A stretch of DNA of 64,000 nucleotides from positions 6,068-70,067 of the forward strand of contig JAEWZH010000012.1 of NCBI GenBank assembly GCA_023395395.1, given 5' to 3'. The stretch is from Bacteroidota bacterium (GTDB taxonomy: Bacteria; Bacteroidota; Bacteroidia; Bacteroidales; Porphyromonadaceae). Under the pieces are notes generated by a model. The model was not told where the DNA came from and ran no database searches. It saw only the letters and a list, made by a program, of their open reading frames with translations. Below, in pieces: positions 56,488 through 64,000 of the stretch; within the stretch, counting starts at the first letter, position 1, and each line of letters begins with the position of its first letter. Position numbers and translations under genes: made by a program.

Positions 56488-56505
56488 TTAAATATTGTCT
56501 GTGAC
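56488..56505 (-). promoter_or_regulatory. Shared upstream box of the M20 dipeptidase
   Basis: Minus strand GTCACAGACAATATTTAA ends exactly 30 nt before the ATG, as does the near-identical box of the peptide transporter at 24921-24938. A TAnnTTTG box (TAACTTTG, 56520-56527) lies just upstream. Confidence 0.5.
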
Positions 56506-56663
56506 AACCCCTCCAATCCCAAAGTTACTCATTTTCTCCTAAATAGACTTCCCGATGCAGAAAATCCTTGAGGTAATCGCCACCAAAACACAGTCGATGA
56601 GAGGAAAGAATTGCCCCCTGTTTACTGATAGGACAAGCCATTGACCTATCTCACTTGACGACT

Positions 56664-56788
56664 CTCTATAGAGGAGATTGGCATTTAATATATATCAATT
56701 GCTTCGATTAGTATATATTAAACGGGAATATTAGTATATATTAAATAAGGAGATTAGTATATATTAAATGCCAATCTCCTCTATAGAG
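56664..56788. repeat. Inverted-repeat element with three internal 23-bp-period repeats
   Basis: Perfect 31-nt arms (56664-56694 and 56758-56788) carry CTCTATAGAGGAGATT at the outer ends. Between and into the right arm, TTAGTATATATTAAA occurs three times at 56708, 56731 and 56754, exactly 23 bp apart. The element is very AT-rich. It lies in the 628-bp gap between the divergent dipeptidase and histidine kinase genes. I see no gene in the rest of that gap (56528-56663, 56789-57085). Confidence 0.9.
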
Positions 56789-57085
56789 GGCGGTCAAGAG
56801 AGATTCTATTTAGGTTCCCGTCCGATACTGATTTCTGTCATCAGGTAGATATGCGGATACTCGGTCTATGGTACTTAATACGGATGTCCCAACTTGAATT
56901 TTGGATGGCGCTTATCGAGCCGTCAAATGGCGGTAGTGCGACCGATGATTAACTTCTATCTATTGCTAAATGTGTGTTGGGTGTATTATCTGCGTGTGAA
57001 AAAGCAGCAATTAACATTTGCGGCTCAAATTATTAACTCTCTTTATGTTAATCATATCCGGGAAAATAAGTACCTTGCACTCGTT

Positions 57086-58591
57086 ATGAAGAAGTGGACA
57101 CTTTGGTTGATCGTTGGCGCAATGGCGTTGGCATTCATTGGGTTGCTTACCTTGCAGCTCAATTATGTCGATACGGTCAATAGGTTCCGCAATGAACAAT
57201 TTGACAGCAAGGTGCGACAGGCGCTTTCTTCTGTGAGTCAAGATGCTGAGCGTGCAGAGCTTTCGAGATTGATTTCGGAGAAATTGAATTTTGTGACCGA
57301 CCCTTCGTTGCTCGCCTTTGACAACCTTTCCTCCACTACTCATACACAGTCTGATAGTATTCGATTTAATCTCGACCAACTCCCACAGGACCCATTTAGA
57401 CTGGGGAAAGGGACTCTAGGAGACAATCGAGTACAGGTCATCTCCCGTCAGTTGATGGAAGCTCTTACCAATCGCTACGATGAAGTGCGAGAGATGGTGA
57501 TACAGATGGCAATGGAGTCGGTACGGGATAATACCCCGTTGCCTATCTATGAGCGCATATCCGAACGAGAGCTAGACGTGCTGCTCAATTACTACCTCTC
57601 CAATAATGGTATTACCATACCCTATATATATGAGGTAGAGGACAAAAACCATCGGGTGCATTACAGTAGCGGAAAGATTCCTCCGGATCGAGGCGGTTCG
57701 ACTTACTCACAGGTTATATTTCCGTATGACAATCCTTCACGGATGTACTTTGTAAAGGTCTACTTTCCGACCAAGGATCAGGAAATTCGCAGTTCGCTTG
57801 ACTTTATCATCCCTTCGGCGATATTTACGGTGTTGCTCTTCGTTGTATTTGTGGTGACGATTGCTTCAATTTTCAGACAGAAGAAGTTAGAGGAGATGCG
57901 CAAGGACTTCGTCAATAATATGACGCACGAACTGAAAACCCCGGTGAGTACGATTATGGTGGCAAGCCAGATGCTCAGTAGTGATGGAATGGAGGCCACA
58001 GATGAGCGACGACAGAAGTGGACTTCGAGCATCATGGCAGAAGGACAACGGCTGGAGCTATTGATAGATAAGGTATTACAGATGTCTTTCTTTGACAAGG
58101 ACAAAGTAAAACTAAAGCTCAAGGAGATAGATATGGAAGAGCTACTCCTCAATGTGACCAATATATTCAGCCTCAAAGTGGAGAACTTCGGTGGCGAAAT
58201 CAATGTGGAGCTTGAGGCTGAGGAGGCTCTTGTGGAGGGCGATGAGATGCACCTCACCAATATTGTCTTCAACCTCCTTGATAATGCGGTGAAATACCGC
58301 GACCCTAATCGTCCGCCTATACTTACGGTAGGGACGACGAGCGACAGCAAGAGCATAAAGGTCTTTATCCAGGACAATGGACTGGGAATGAAGAAGGAGC
58401 ATGCTAAGAAGATATTTGAGCGATTTTATCGAGTGCCCACCGGAAATAGGCACGATGTAAAAGGATATGGTCTCGGGCTTGCTTATGTCTACCACATGGT
58501 AGAGCTACACCACGGACAGATTTCGGTGGATAGCGAGCTAGGGAAGGGAACCAAGTTTGTGATAACATTACCATTATTAAAGAAAAAGTAA
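57086..58591 (+). CDS. rprX: Sensor histidine kinase, RprX-like
   Basis: 501 residues from the ATG at 57086 (MKKWTLWLIVGAMALAFIGLL); the frame is open to 56894, but the signal-anchor helix starts here. A periplasmic domain (about 35-230) lies between two helices, the second near 235-260. The H-box is NMTHELKTP with His281. The N-box NIVFNLLDNAVKYR, G1 IQDNGLGM, F-box IFERFYRV and G2 GYGLGLAYV follow. Paired 13 bp upstream of an RprY-like regulator. An imperfect -7 box (TACCTTGC, 57071) precedes the ATG. Confidence 0.9.
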   Translation: MKKWTLWLIVGAMALAFIGLLTLQLNYVDTVNRFRNEQFDSKVRQALSSVSQDAERAELSRLISEKLNFVTDPSLLAFDNLSSTTHTQSDSIRFNLDQLPQDPFRLGKGTLGDNRVQVISRQLMEALTNRYDEVREMVIQMAMESVRDNTPLPIYERISERELDVLLNYYLSNNGITIPYIYEVEDKNHRVHYSSGKIPPDRGGSTYSQVIFPYDNPSRMYFVKVYFPTKDQEIRSSLDFIIPSAIFTVLLFVVFVVTIASIFRQKKLEEMRKDFVNNMTHELKTPVSTIMVASQMLSSDGMEATDERRQKWTSSIMAEGQRLELLIDKVLQMSFFDKDKVKLKLKEIDMEELLLNVTNIFSLKVENFGGEINVELEAEEALVEGDEMHLTNIVFNLLDNAVKYRDPNRPPILTVGTTSDSKSIKVFIQDNGLGMKKEHAKKIFERFYRVPTGNRHDVKGYGLGLAYVYHMVELHHGQISVDSELGKGTKFVITLPLLKKK

Positions 58592-58604
58592 AGGAGATTA
58601 AATT

Positions 58605-59348
58605 ATGATGGAAGAAATTGTAAGAGTACTATTGTGTGAGGATGATCCTAACCTTGGACCGCTATTGAGCGAGTTCCTCACAAGTAAAGGTTATCAGACT
58701 GATCACTATGTGGATGGTCAGGAAGGATGGGATGCCTTTGAGCAGCAACCTGATCGCTGGGATATCTGTGTACTGGATGTGATGATGCCTAGGATGGACG
58801 GATTTGAGCTAGCAAAGCGTATCAAGGAAAAGAATGAGGCTGTACCTATCATCTTCCTTACAGCTAAGACGCTGAGCGAGGATGTGGAGCACGGTTTCAA
58901 TCTAGGTGCCGATGACTACCTCAAGAAGCCATTCAACACCGTAGAGCTAACGATGCGTATCGATGCGGTGCTTCGCCGTGTACAGGGAAAGAAGCCCGAA
59001 CCAGTCGCTTTCTATAGCATCGGAGACTATACCTTCGATACCCAGAGGCAGCTGCTGATGTACAAGGATGGCGAGCCAAAGAAGCTCACCACTAAGGAGA
59101 CCGATCTCCTCACTCTTCTCTGTATGCACGCCAACGAACTGATGGAGCGCAACTACGCCCTCAAGACTATTTGGGGCGAGGATAGCTACTTCAACGCACG
59201 CAGTATGGATGTCTATATCACCAAGCTTCGTAAGCATCTTTCAGAAGATCCCCGAGTAGAAATCCAGAATAAGCACGGTAAGGGCTATAAGCTCATTACT
59301 CCCAATGCCAATAGCCAACAAAGCGACAATAATACAGAAATCATTTGA
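58605..59348 (+). CDS. rprY: Response regulator, RprY-like (OmpR family)
   Basis: 247 residues. The receiver domain (about 5-125) has LLCEDDPNLG, phospho-acceptor Asp58 in CVLDVMMPRMDG, and FLTAK with the conserved Lys. The C-terminal winged helix (about 140-238) reads LTTKETDLLTLLCMHANELMER and SYFNARSMDVYITKLRKHL, close to RprY of Bacteroides and Porphyromonas. RprY binds DNA and in P. gingivalis has been linked to stress and metabolic control. GGAG lies a few bases before the start. Confidence 0.93.
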   Translation: MMEEIVRVLLCEDDPNLGPLLSEFLTSKGYQTDHYVDGQEGWDAFEQQPDRWDICVLDVMMPRMDGFELAKRIKEKNEAVPIIFLTAKTLSEDVEHGFNLGADDYLKKPFNTVELTMRIDAVLRRVQGKKPEPVAFYSIGDYTFDTQRQLLMYKDGEPKKLTTKETDLLTLLCMHANELMERNYALKTIWGEDSYFNARSMDVYITKLRKHLSEDPRVEIQNKHGKGYKLITPNANSQQSDNNTEII

Positions 59349-59351
59349 GGT

Positions 59352-60035
59352 ATGAAGAAAATAATTTTATCACTTACCCTTGCTTTTGTGGCAATGACAA
59401 GCGGCTTCGCCCAATACTATGGCGGCGAGCCGGTTGGCACTGTCTATGAGTATGAGATAACCAACCCCCTTATGGGCAATATGAAGTCCACTTATACTCT
59501 AGAGTCTGTGGATAATAATAAGTTGGCCTTTAAGATGACTACCTCTGTGCCCGGACTAGCAGAGCCAATGGTTATCAATAATGTACTTACCATTGCTGAT
59601 GGCAAGGCATACCAAGATCCTCAGAGCATCATCGATTCTACCAAAGCAAGCATGCAAGCTACGCTTGGCGGAGCCGATATGGATATCAAGCTGGATGGAG
59701 AAGTCGGATTTCTCCCTCTAGTGGCTAATGTCGGGGACAAGTTTCCACTCAATAAGTACACGGTCAAGATCAACACCATGGGTATGGAGATTAAATCAAA
59801 GGCCGATGTGACGAAATACGAAGTTATTCGTGAAGAGGAGATTACCACTCCTGCAGGGACATTCCAGACCTTTGTGGTGGAGATGGAGATGAAGACTACG
59901 ACTGAAGCGATGGGGCAGACCCAGGCGTTTGATACCAAGCAGTTGCTTTGGATTGTGCCTAACAAGGGTGTAGTAAAGACAGAGCAGACGATGTCTGGTC
60001 AGACCGTGATCACTACACTCGTTGGTATTAAGTAA
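59352..60035 (+). CDS. TapB-like secreted protein (DUF3108-like)
   Basis: 227 residues with a signal peptide (MKKIILSLTLAFVAMTSGFAQ). The rest is beta-rich: GTVYEYEITNPLMGNMKSTY, KYEVIREEEITTPAGTFQTFVVEMEM, QLLWIVPNKGVVKTEQ. The late VPAGTF-to-WIVPNKGVVK pattern is shared by the DUF3108/TapB-like family of Bacteroidetes periplasmic proteins. It lies 3 bp after the response regulator gene, so it belongs to the same transcript and may be part of the envelope response it controls. Confidence 0.75.
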   Translation: MKKIILSLTLAFVAMTSGFAQYYGGEPVGTVYEYEITNPLMGNMKSTYTLESVDNNKLAFKMTTSVPGLAEPMVINNVLTIADGKAYQDPQSIIDSTKASMQATLGGADMDIKLDGEVGFLPLVANVGDKFPLNKYTVKINTMGMEIKSKADVTKYEVIREEEITTPAGTFQTFVVEMEMKTTTEAMGQTQAFDTKQLLWIVPNKGVVKTEQTMSGQTVITTLVGIK

Positions 60036-60110
60036 TAATTTATCCGCTTGGGGCAGGAGACGGGGGAGCAATCTCTCGTCTTTTGCCCCAAGTATTTGTC
60101 GCAATTACAG

Positions 60111-61994
60111 ATGCTATCACTCAATAATGTAGGTGTCTCTTTTGGTGCCGACGTGCTCTTTCGGGGTGTTTCTCTTCAAATCAATCCAAAGGAGCGGATA
60201 GCCCTAGCAGGGCGTAATGGAGCCGGAAAGACTACCCTACTCAATATTATTGCAGGTAAGAGAGAGCCCTCTGAGGGTTCTCTCTCTTATCCTTCGGACA
60301 TCACCATCGGTTACTTGCCCCAGCACCTGCTCACGAAAGATGGGCATACGGTGCGAGAGGAAGCAAGACTTGCTTTTAGTAAGGAGATAGAGATACAAAA
60401 ATCGGTGGATAGGCTCACCCAAGAATTGGCGGAGCGTACGGATTACGAATCAGAGGAGTATCTGGAGATTGTACAGAGGCTCGCCAATCAGACCGAGCTA
60501 CTTGCGCTCTATGCCCCACAGGAGCAGGATGCTCAGATTGAGCGTACGCTCAAAGGCCTTGGCTTTGAGCAAGGCGACTTCGAGCGGCAGACGAGTGAAT
60601 TTAGTGGTGGCTGGCGCATGCGTATCGAGCTCGCCAAAATCCTTTTGGGGCGTCCGGATCTATTGCTACTCGATGAGCCGACCAATCATCTCGATATGGA
60701 ATCGATTATTTGGCTTGAGGAATTTCTCCGAAAGAGTCCCGCAGCGGTCATCATGGTAAGCCACGATCGTCGCTTCCTTGATAATACGACGACTCGAACC
60801 ATAGAGCTATCAGTGGGCAAGGCGTTTGACTACAAGACCAACTACTCTCACTATGAGCAACTTCGTCTCGAGCGCTACGAGCAACAGATGAGGGCGTACG
60901 AAAACCAGCAGAAGATGATTAAGGATACCGAGGACTTTATCGAGCGCTTCCGATACAAGGCGACTAAAGCAGTGCAGGTGCAGTCTCGTATCAAGCAGCT
61001 GGATAAGATCGAACGTATAGAGGTAGAGGAGCTAGACACCCGCAAGATACACTTCAGATTTCCCATGGCAGTGACAAGCGGTGCTTATCCCCTTATTGCG
61101 AAGGAGCTCTCTGTCTCCTATGGCAGTCACAATGTGCTCAATAAGATAGATCTCACTATCGAGCGAGGGGACAAGATTGCCCTTGTCGGCAAGAATGGTA
61201 GTGGCAAGACCACTTTTGTCCGAGCCGTGATGGAGGAATTGCCCTATGGAGGCGAACTAAATCATGGGCACCAAGTCGAGGTGGCCTACTTCGCTCAGAA
61301 TCAAGCATTGCTACTAGACCCCAATTGTACTATCTATGAGACCATCGATCGGGTGGCAGTAGGTGATATCCGACTCCAAATCAATAATATCCTCGGGGCT
61401 TTTATGTTTGGCGGTGAAATCTCAGAGAAGAAGGTGTCAGTGCTTAGTGGTGGTGAAAAGAGCCGACTTGCGATGATACGTCTGCTTCTATCTCCCTCCA
61501 ACTTCCTCATCCTTGATGAGCCAACCAATCACCTTGACCTCAGTAGCAAGGCGGTACTCAAGGAAGCGATACAAAATTATGAGGGGACTGTCCTTATCGT
61601 GAGCCATGATAGAGATTTTCTAGACGGACTAGTGGATAAAGTCTTTGAATTTAAGGATAAAAAGGTAGTCAATCATCTGGGAGGCATGGAGGAATATGTG
61701 CGTAAACTACAAGCTTCTGCCCTTGGTGACGAGCCTCAGGTACAAACCCTTGCGATGTCAGAGAAAAATGAGGGGAAGCTCGACTACGAAGCGCAGAAAG
61801 CGCAACAACGCGAGGAACGTAGGCGGCAGCAACAGTTGGAAAAAGTGGAGGCCACGATAGCCGACCTCGAAAGCAAATTAGCTACCATCGAAGAGAAGCT
61901 CGCAGTCAAAGCCACTCCGGAGCTTCTCAATGACTACGACAGTACCTCTCGTGCACTTGAAAAGGCAATGGCAGAATGGGAGACCTTTATGTAG
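60111..61994 (+). CDS. ABC-F family ATP-binding cassette protein
   Basis: 627 residues from the ATG at 60111 (MLSLNNVGVSFG); the frame is open to 60048. Two ABC domains are seen: Walker A GRNGAGKTT with signature SGGWRMR and LLLLDEPTNHLD, then GKNGSGKTT with LSGGEKSRL and LILDEPTNHLD. A P-site tRNA interaction linker joins them, and a C-terminal coiled coil (YEAQKAQQREERRRQQQLEK...) follows. It has no membrane part. ABC-F proteins act on the ribosome; the subgroup resembles Uup/YdiF. A strong terminator follows at 62017-62063. Confidence 0.93.
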   Translation: MLSLNNVGVSFGADVLFRGVSLQINPKERIALAGRNGAGKTTLLNIIAGKREPSEGSLSYPSDITIGYLPQHLLTKDGHTVREEARLAFSKEIEIQKSVDRLTQELAERTDYESEEYLEIVQRLANQTELLALYAPQEQDAQIERTLKGLGFEQGDFERQTSEFSGGWRMRIELAKILLGRPDLLLLDEPTNHLDMESIIWLEEFLRKSPAAVIMVSHDRRFLDNTTTRTIELSVGKAFDYKTNYSHYEQLRLERYEQQMRAYENQQKMIKDTEDFIERFRYKATKAVQVQSRIKQLDKIERIEVEELDTRKIHFRFPMAVTSGAYPLIAKELSVSYGSHNVLNKIDLTIERGDKIALVGKNGSGKTTFVRAVMEELPYGGELNHGHQVEVAYFAQNQALLLDPNCTIYETIDRVAVGDIRLQINNILGAFMFGGEISEKKVSVLSGGEKSRLAMIRLLLSPSNFLILDEPTNHLDLSSKAVLKEAIQNYEGTVLIVSHDRDFLDGLVDKVFEFKDKKVVNHLGGMEEYVRKLQASALGDEPQVQTLAMSEKNEGKLDYEAQKAQQREERRRQQQLEKVEATIADLESKLATIEEKLAVKATPELLNDYDSTSRALEKAMAEWETFM

Positions 61995-62016
61995 TAGCAC
62001 TCGCCATTCGTAAAAG

Positions 62017-62063
62017 AAGACCGCTATCGATGTCCCTAACACATCGATAGCGGTCTTTTTTTA
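62017..62063. terminator. Bidirectional terminator between ABC-F and the lipoprotein gene
   Basis: A perfect 17-bp stem (62017-62033 with 62041-62057) and a 7-nt loop are followed by TTTTTTT on the plus strand and by a T-rich run on the minus strand. It serves both convergent genes. Confidence 0.92.
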
Positions 62064-62087
62064 TAAGATTAGTTCCCTTAGGTATAG

Positions 62088-63266
62088 TTACTGTATCTTC
62101 TTAGGCACATGAATGTGAAAATCATGGGTGAAATAAGGCGATCCAGCCATAAGAGTTACCACCACATCATAGGCATCACTCTCCTCCGTAATCGATTTGA
62201 AAGCAAACTTAGGGTTATCAAGGAAGACATCAAGATATGCCCCCTCTCCACCAGGTGCTAATTGGTTAGCTGAATAGTAAAGCTCTATCCTGTGATCTCC
62301 TCTCTTGATATAATAGCGTACGAGCTTGGTCATCTTTTGAGAAATCGTCGCCTCCAAATATTCTTTTTGATGAGCATGTTTCTGAATATATTCATTGAAG
62401 GAGTTGTCAGATAATTCCGCATAAATTTCTTTGGATAGCTCCGCAATCGGCTTAAAGCCTTTGACCAAGATATTGGCTGTAGCGAGGGGAAATTCATCAC
62501 TACCTTTAGGTAGAATCTTTACATTTATTGCAACCTCTCCATCTGACTGCAATGTAGCACTGCCGTCGCTTAGGACAATGTAACGGGATGTGTCGTAAGA
62601 GAGTATTCTATTGACATAAAGGTCGATATGACGAGCTACTCCGGCACTGTATAATGAGCGGATAGCCTCGCTATTCTGGGTTATTTGCCCTGCGTAATAC
62701 TTTGTCTTGTCAAACGCTAAGGAGAGCTTCTGAGAGGACGCCTGTCCGTTGTATGAATACAATATCTCAATACTATTCCCCGTACCATTGGTCTGAATCT
62801 TTGTGATACCGAGCTTTTGTATGTCCTGTGCATTGAGCACATATTCGGTAGTCCCAGAGATGGGGATTACATAAAAGGTAATGAACTGCGACAAGTACTC
62901 GGGGGTAATAAACTGCTCATCTTTAAGATAGGTGAGACGATGATAGTCAAACTTGGTCTGGTAGTCCGAGTCAGATTTCCATCGAACCGATAGCCTGGTA
63001 ATGACATCATACTGCTCCGGCACTGTATTGTCTTTTTTGTCGTTAATCCCTTGTTCTGTCGGAGGTGTAACGATCTCTTCTTTGTCTTTAGGGAGGGGCG
63101 CTTCTTCAGTCGGATTCTCATCTTTTTTGTCCTGAGAGGGGGATACCTCTTCAGCGGCTACTTTTTCAGTTGAAGGCATATCTACAGCAGATTTGCCACA
63201 AGACCCTAATAGGGAGACCAGTATCAAAAAAACTCCCCAATTTGCAAGTAAATCTATTCTTTTCAT
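62088..63266 (-). CDS. Lipoprotein of unknown function
   Basis: 392 residues. The signal peptide ends SLLGSCGK (lipid Cys23). A linker rich in Lys, Glu, Pro and Asp spans about residues 30-80 (EEVSPSQDKKDENP...PPTEQ), as in surface-exposed or periplasm-spanning lipoproteins. The folded part (90-390) is beta-rich with no recognisable motif. A TAACTTTG box lies at 63293-63300. It is monocistronic. The function is unknown. Confidence 0.75.
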   Translation of the reverse strand: MKRIDLLANWGVFLILVSLLGSCGKSAVDMPSTEKVAAEEVSPSQDKKDENPTEEAPLPKDKEEIVTPPTEQGINDKKDNTVPEQYDVITRLSVRWKSDSDYQTKFDYHRLTYLKDEQFITPEYLSQFITFYVIPISGTTEYVLNAQDIQKLGITKIQTNGTGNSIEILYSYNGQASSQKLSLAFDKTKYYAGQITQNSEAIRSLYSAGVARHIDLYVNRILSYDTSRYIVLSDGSATLQSDGEVAINVKILPKGSDEFPLATANILVKGFKPIAELSKEIYAELSDNSFNEYIQKHAHQKEYLEATISQKMTKLVRYYIKRGDHRIELYYSANQLAPGGEGAYLDVFLDNPKFAFKSITEESDAYDVVVTLMAGSPYFTHDFHIHVPKKIQ

Positions 63267-63292
63267 CTTTCTAAAACTTTTTTGTTTCAGCG

Positions 63293-63300
63293 CAAAGTTA
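63293..63300 (-). promoter_or_regulatory. -7 promoter box of the lipoprotein gene
   Basis: TAACTTTG on the minus strand, 26 nt before the ATG at 63266. The region between here and 63505 holds no gene; CAGGGCTCACGCATTTGAAC near 63457 could be an IS end, but this is uncertain. Confidence 0.45.
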
Positions 63301-63508
63301 CAATAATAACTACCAAAGGAGGCTTGAGGGCTGATACAATGTTTATAAAAATAACACTATTGTGGGTCGATAGATCATTCATAAACATCTTTTGTGTAGA
63401 GCGACTCCGGAACGCAGTAGCCTTTAAGACTATTTAATGTCACCCTTCGCTCTAAGGCAGGGCTCACGCATTTGAACTGTGATTGTCCCCATCCGAACAT
63501 AAGTATAA

Positions 63509-64000
63509 AATCCGGAGAGGTTTAGCGAAGCCTTCACCTATTGGCTCTCCTTGATTTTTTAAATGACGGGGCAGCATATCTGCATTGAAGGCAAGACGAT
63601 GCGGGGAGTGAAGAAACTCAACCCCGATGCAGAGTCGCACTCTGTTACTGCCTATATTGCAGGTCTTAGAGCTTCTTTTAATCAGGTCTATCTCTCCCAA
63701 AAGGCCAATGAAATCACCGCCATCAAAAAGCTACTTGACTTGACAGACATGCAAGGCAATGTGGTTACCATCGATGCCATTGGCATACAAAAAGATATCG
63801 TAAAGAAGATTGTGGAAGGCTTAGGAGATAATATCCTTGCATGTAAAGGGCAATCAACCGGGCACACACTTGGAGGCAGAGGAGCTTTTCAGCCCCTTTT
63901 ACAAAGAAGAAATCATTAAGACGGAAGAAACCGATGCCGGGCATGGTCGCATAGAGAACCGAGTGATGGAGTCCATTGTCGAGCCGCTGAGATTTAAAGA
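63509..64000 (+). pseudogene. ISAs1-type transposase remnant, interrupted and cut by window edge
   Basis: The conserved core is clear: ICIEGKTMRGV, HSVTAYIAGLRASFNQVYLSQKANEITAIKKLLDL and GNVVTIDAIGIQKDI match the DDE domain of ISAs1 transposases. In-frame upstream, NPERFSEAFTYWLSLIF fits the preceding helix but is followed by a stop codon at 63560-63562, and another stop lies at 63506. Near 63847-63850 one extra G in a GGG run shifts the frame: the normal KGNQ continuation (then HLEAEELFSPFY and HGRIENRVMESI) is in the next frame to the window end. The N-terminal part of about 90 residues is missing. A dead copy with at least two lesions. Confidence 0.85.

Noticed and set aside
56664..56788. 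Phased AT-rich repeats as a plasmid-type replication origin
   Set aside because: No replication initiator gene or DnaA-box cluster was seen nearby, and only three repeats are present inside an intergenic inverted repeat.
63840..63855. Programmed frameshifting in the ISAs1-type transposase
   Set aside because: ISAs1 elements are not known to use it, there is no classic slippery heptamer, and the copy also has a stop codon and a missing N-terminus.

Overview
This window looks like chromosomal DNA of a Bacteroidales bacterium, most likely Porphyromonas or a close relative. Three things point there. It encodes a SprA/Sov-type outer-membrane protein of the type IX secretion system, an S46 dipeptidyl-peptidase of DPP7 type, and an RprX/RprY-like two-component pair. 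Its promoters follow the Bacteroidetes pattern: at least a dozen TAnnTTTG boxes, several with a TTG or TTTG element 18-20 nt upstream. Coding density is high and most genes are housekeeping. This assignment rests on reading the sequence, not on a database search.

Layout. 1-1592: the 3' part of a U32 peptidase/hydroxylase. 1593-2774: an AT-rich islet with a truncated radical-SAM remnant, a membrane PH-like protein and a terminator. 2775-15036 (+): tsaE, an Imm17-like membrane protein, a TPR protein, a thioredoxin-fold lipoprotein and comM, all overlapping, then tRNA-Cys, ruvA and sprA. 15039-26020 (-): a degenerate membrane-anchored exonuclease, proS, the bioB-A-F-G-C-D operon behind a possible attenuator, a small orphan gene, a POT peptide transporter and a DUF4831 protein. 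26297-33538 (-): alpha-2-macroglobulin, TPR protein, rsgA, frr. 33982-40171 (-): aroK, dpp7, tRNA-His, a lipoprotein, a metal ABC permease, a Cys-rich membrane protein and pyrH. 40503-52899 (+): DUF1648 protein, acyl-CoA ligase, SPOUT methyltransferase, ispD, recG, mnmG, uvrC, dtd, mazG, deoC, aroA. 52976-56457 (-): punA, mtaD, M20 dipeptidase. 57086-61994 (+): rprX/rprY-like pair, TapB-like protein, ABC-F ATPase. 62088-63266 (-): lipoprotein. 63509-64000: broken ISAs1-type transposase.

The genes mainly serve translation and tRNA quality (tsaE, proS, frr, rsgA, mnmG, dtd, ABC-F), DNA repair (ruvA, recG, uvrC), cofactor and precursor synthesis (biotin, shikimate, isoprenoid, UMP), purine and methylthioadenosine salvage (mtaD, punA) and peptide use (DPP7, POT transporter, M20 dipeptidase). 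Peptide catabolism fits an asaccharolytic lifestyle.

The unusual signals are in non-coding DNA. A dispersed family of intergenic elements is built on the palindrome CTCTATAGAG. It occurs as 22-bp tandem arrays, as a hairpin with 41-nt arms, and as a 31-nt-arm inverted repeat enclosing three 23-bp-period repeats. Three near-consensus parS-like sites lie within 4.6 kb around ispD-recG-mnmG-uvrC. A near-identical 18-bp box sits exactly 30 nt before both the peptide transporter and the M20 dipeptidase. A 13-bp perfect hairpin with a T-rich tail ends 15 nt before bioB.
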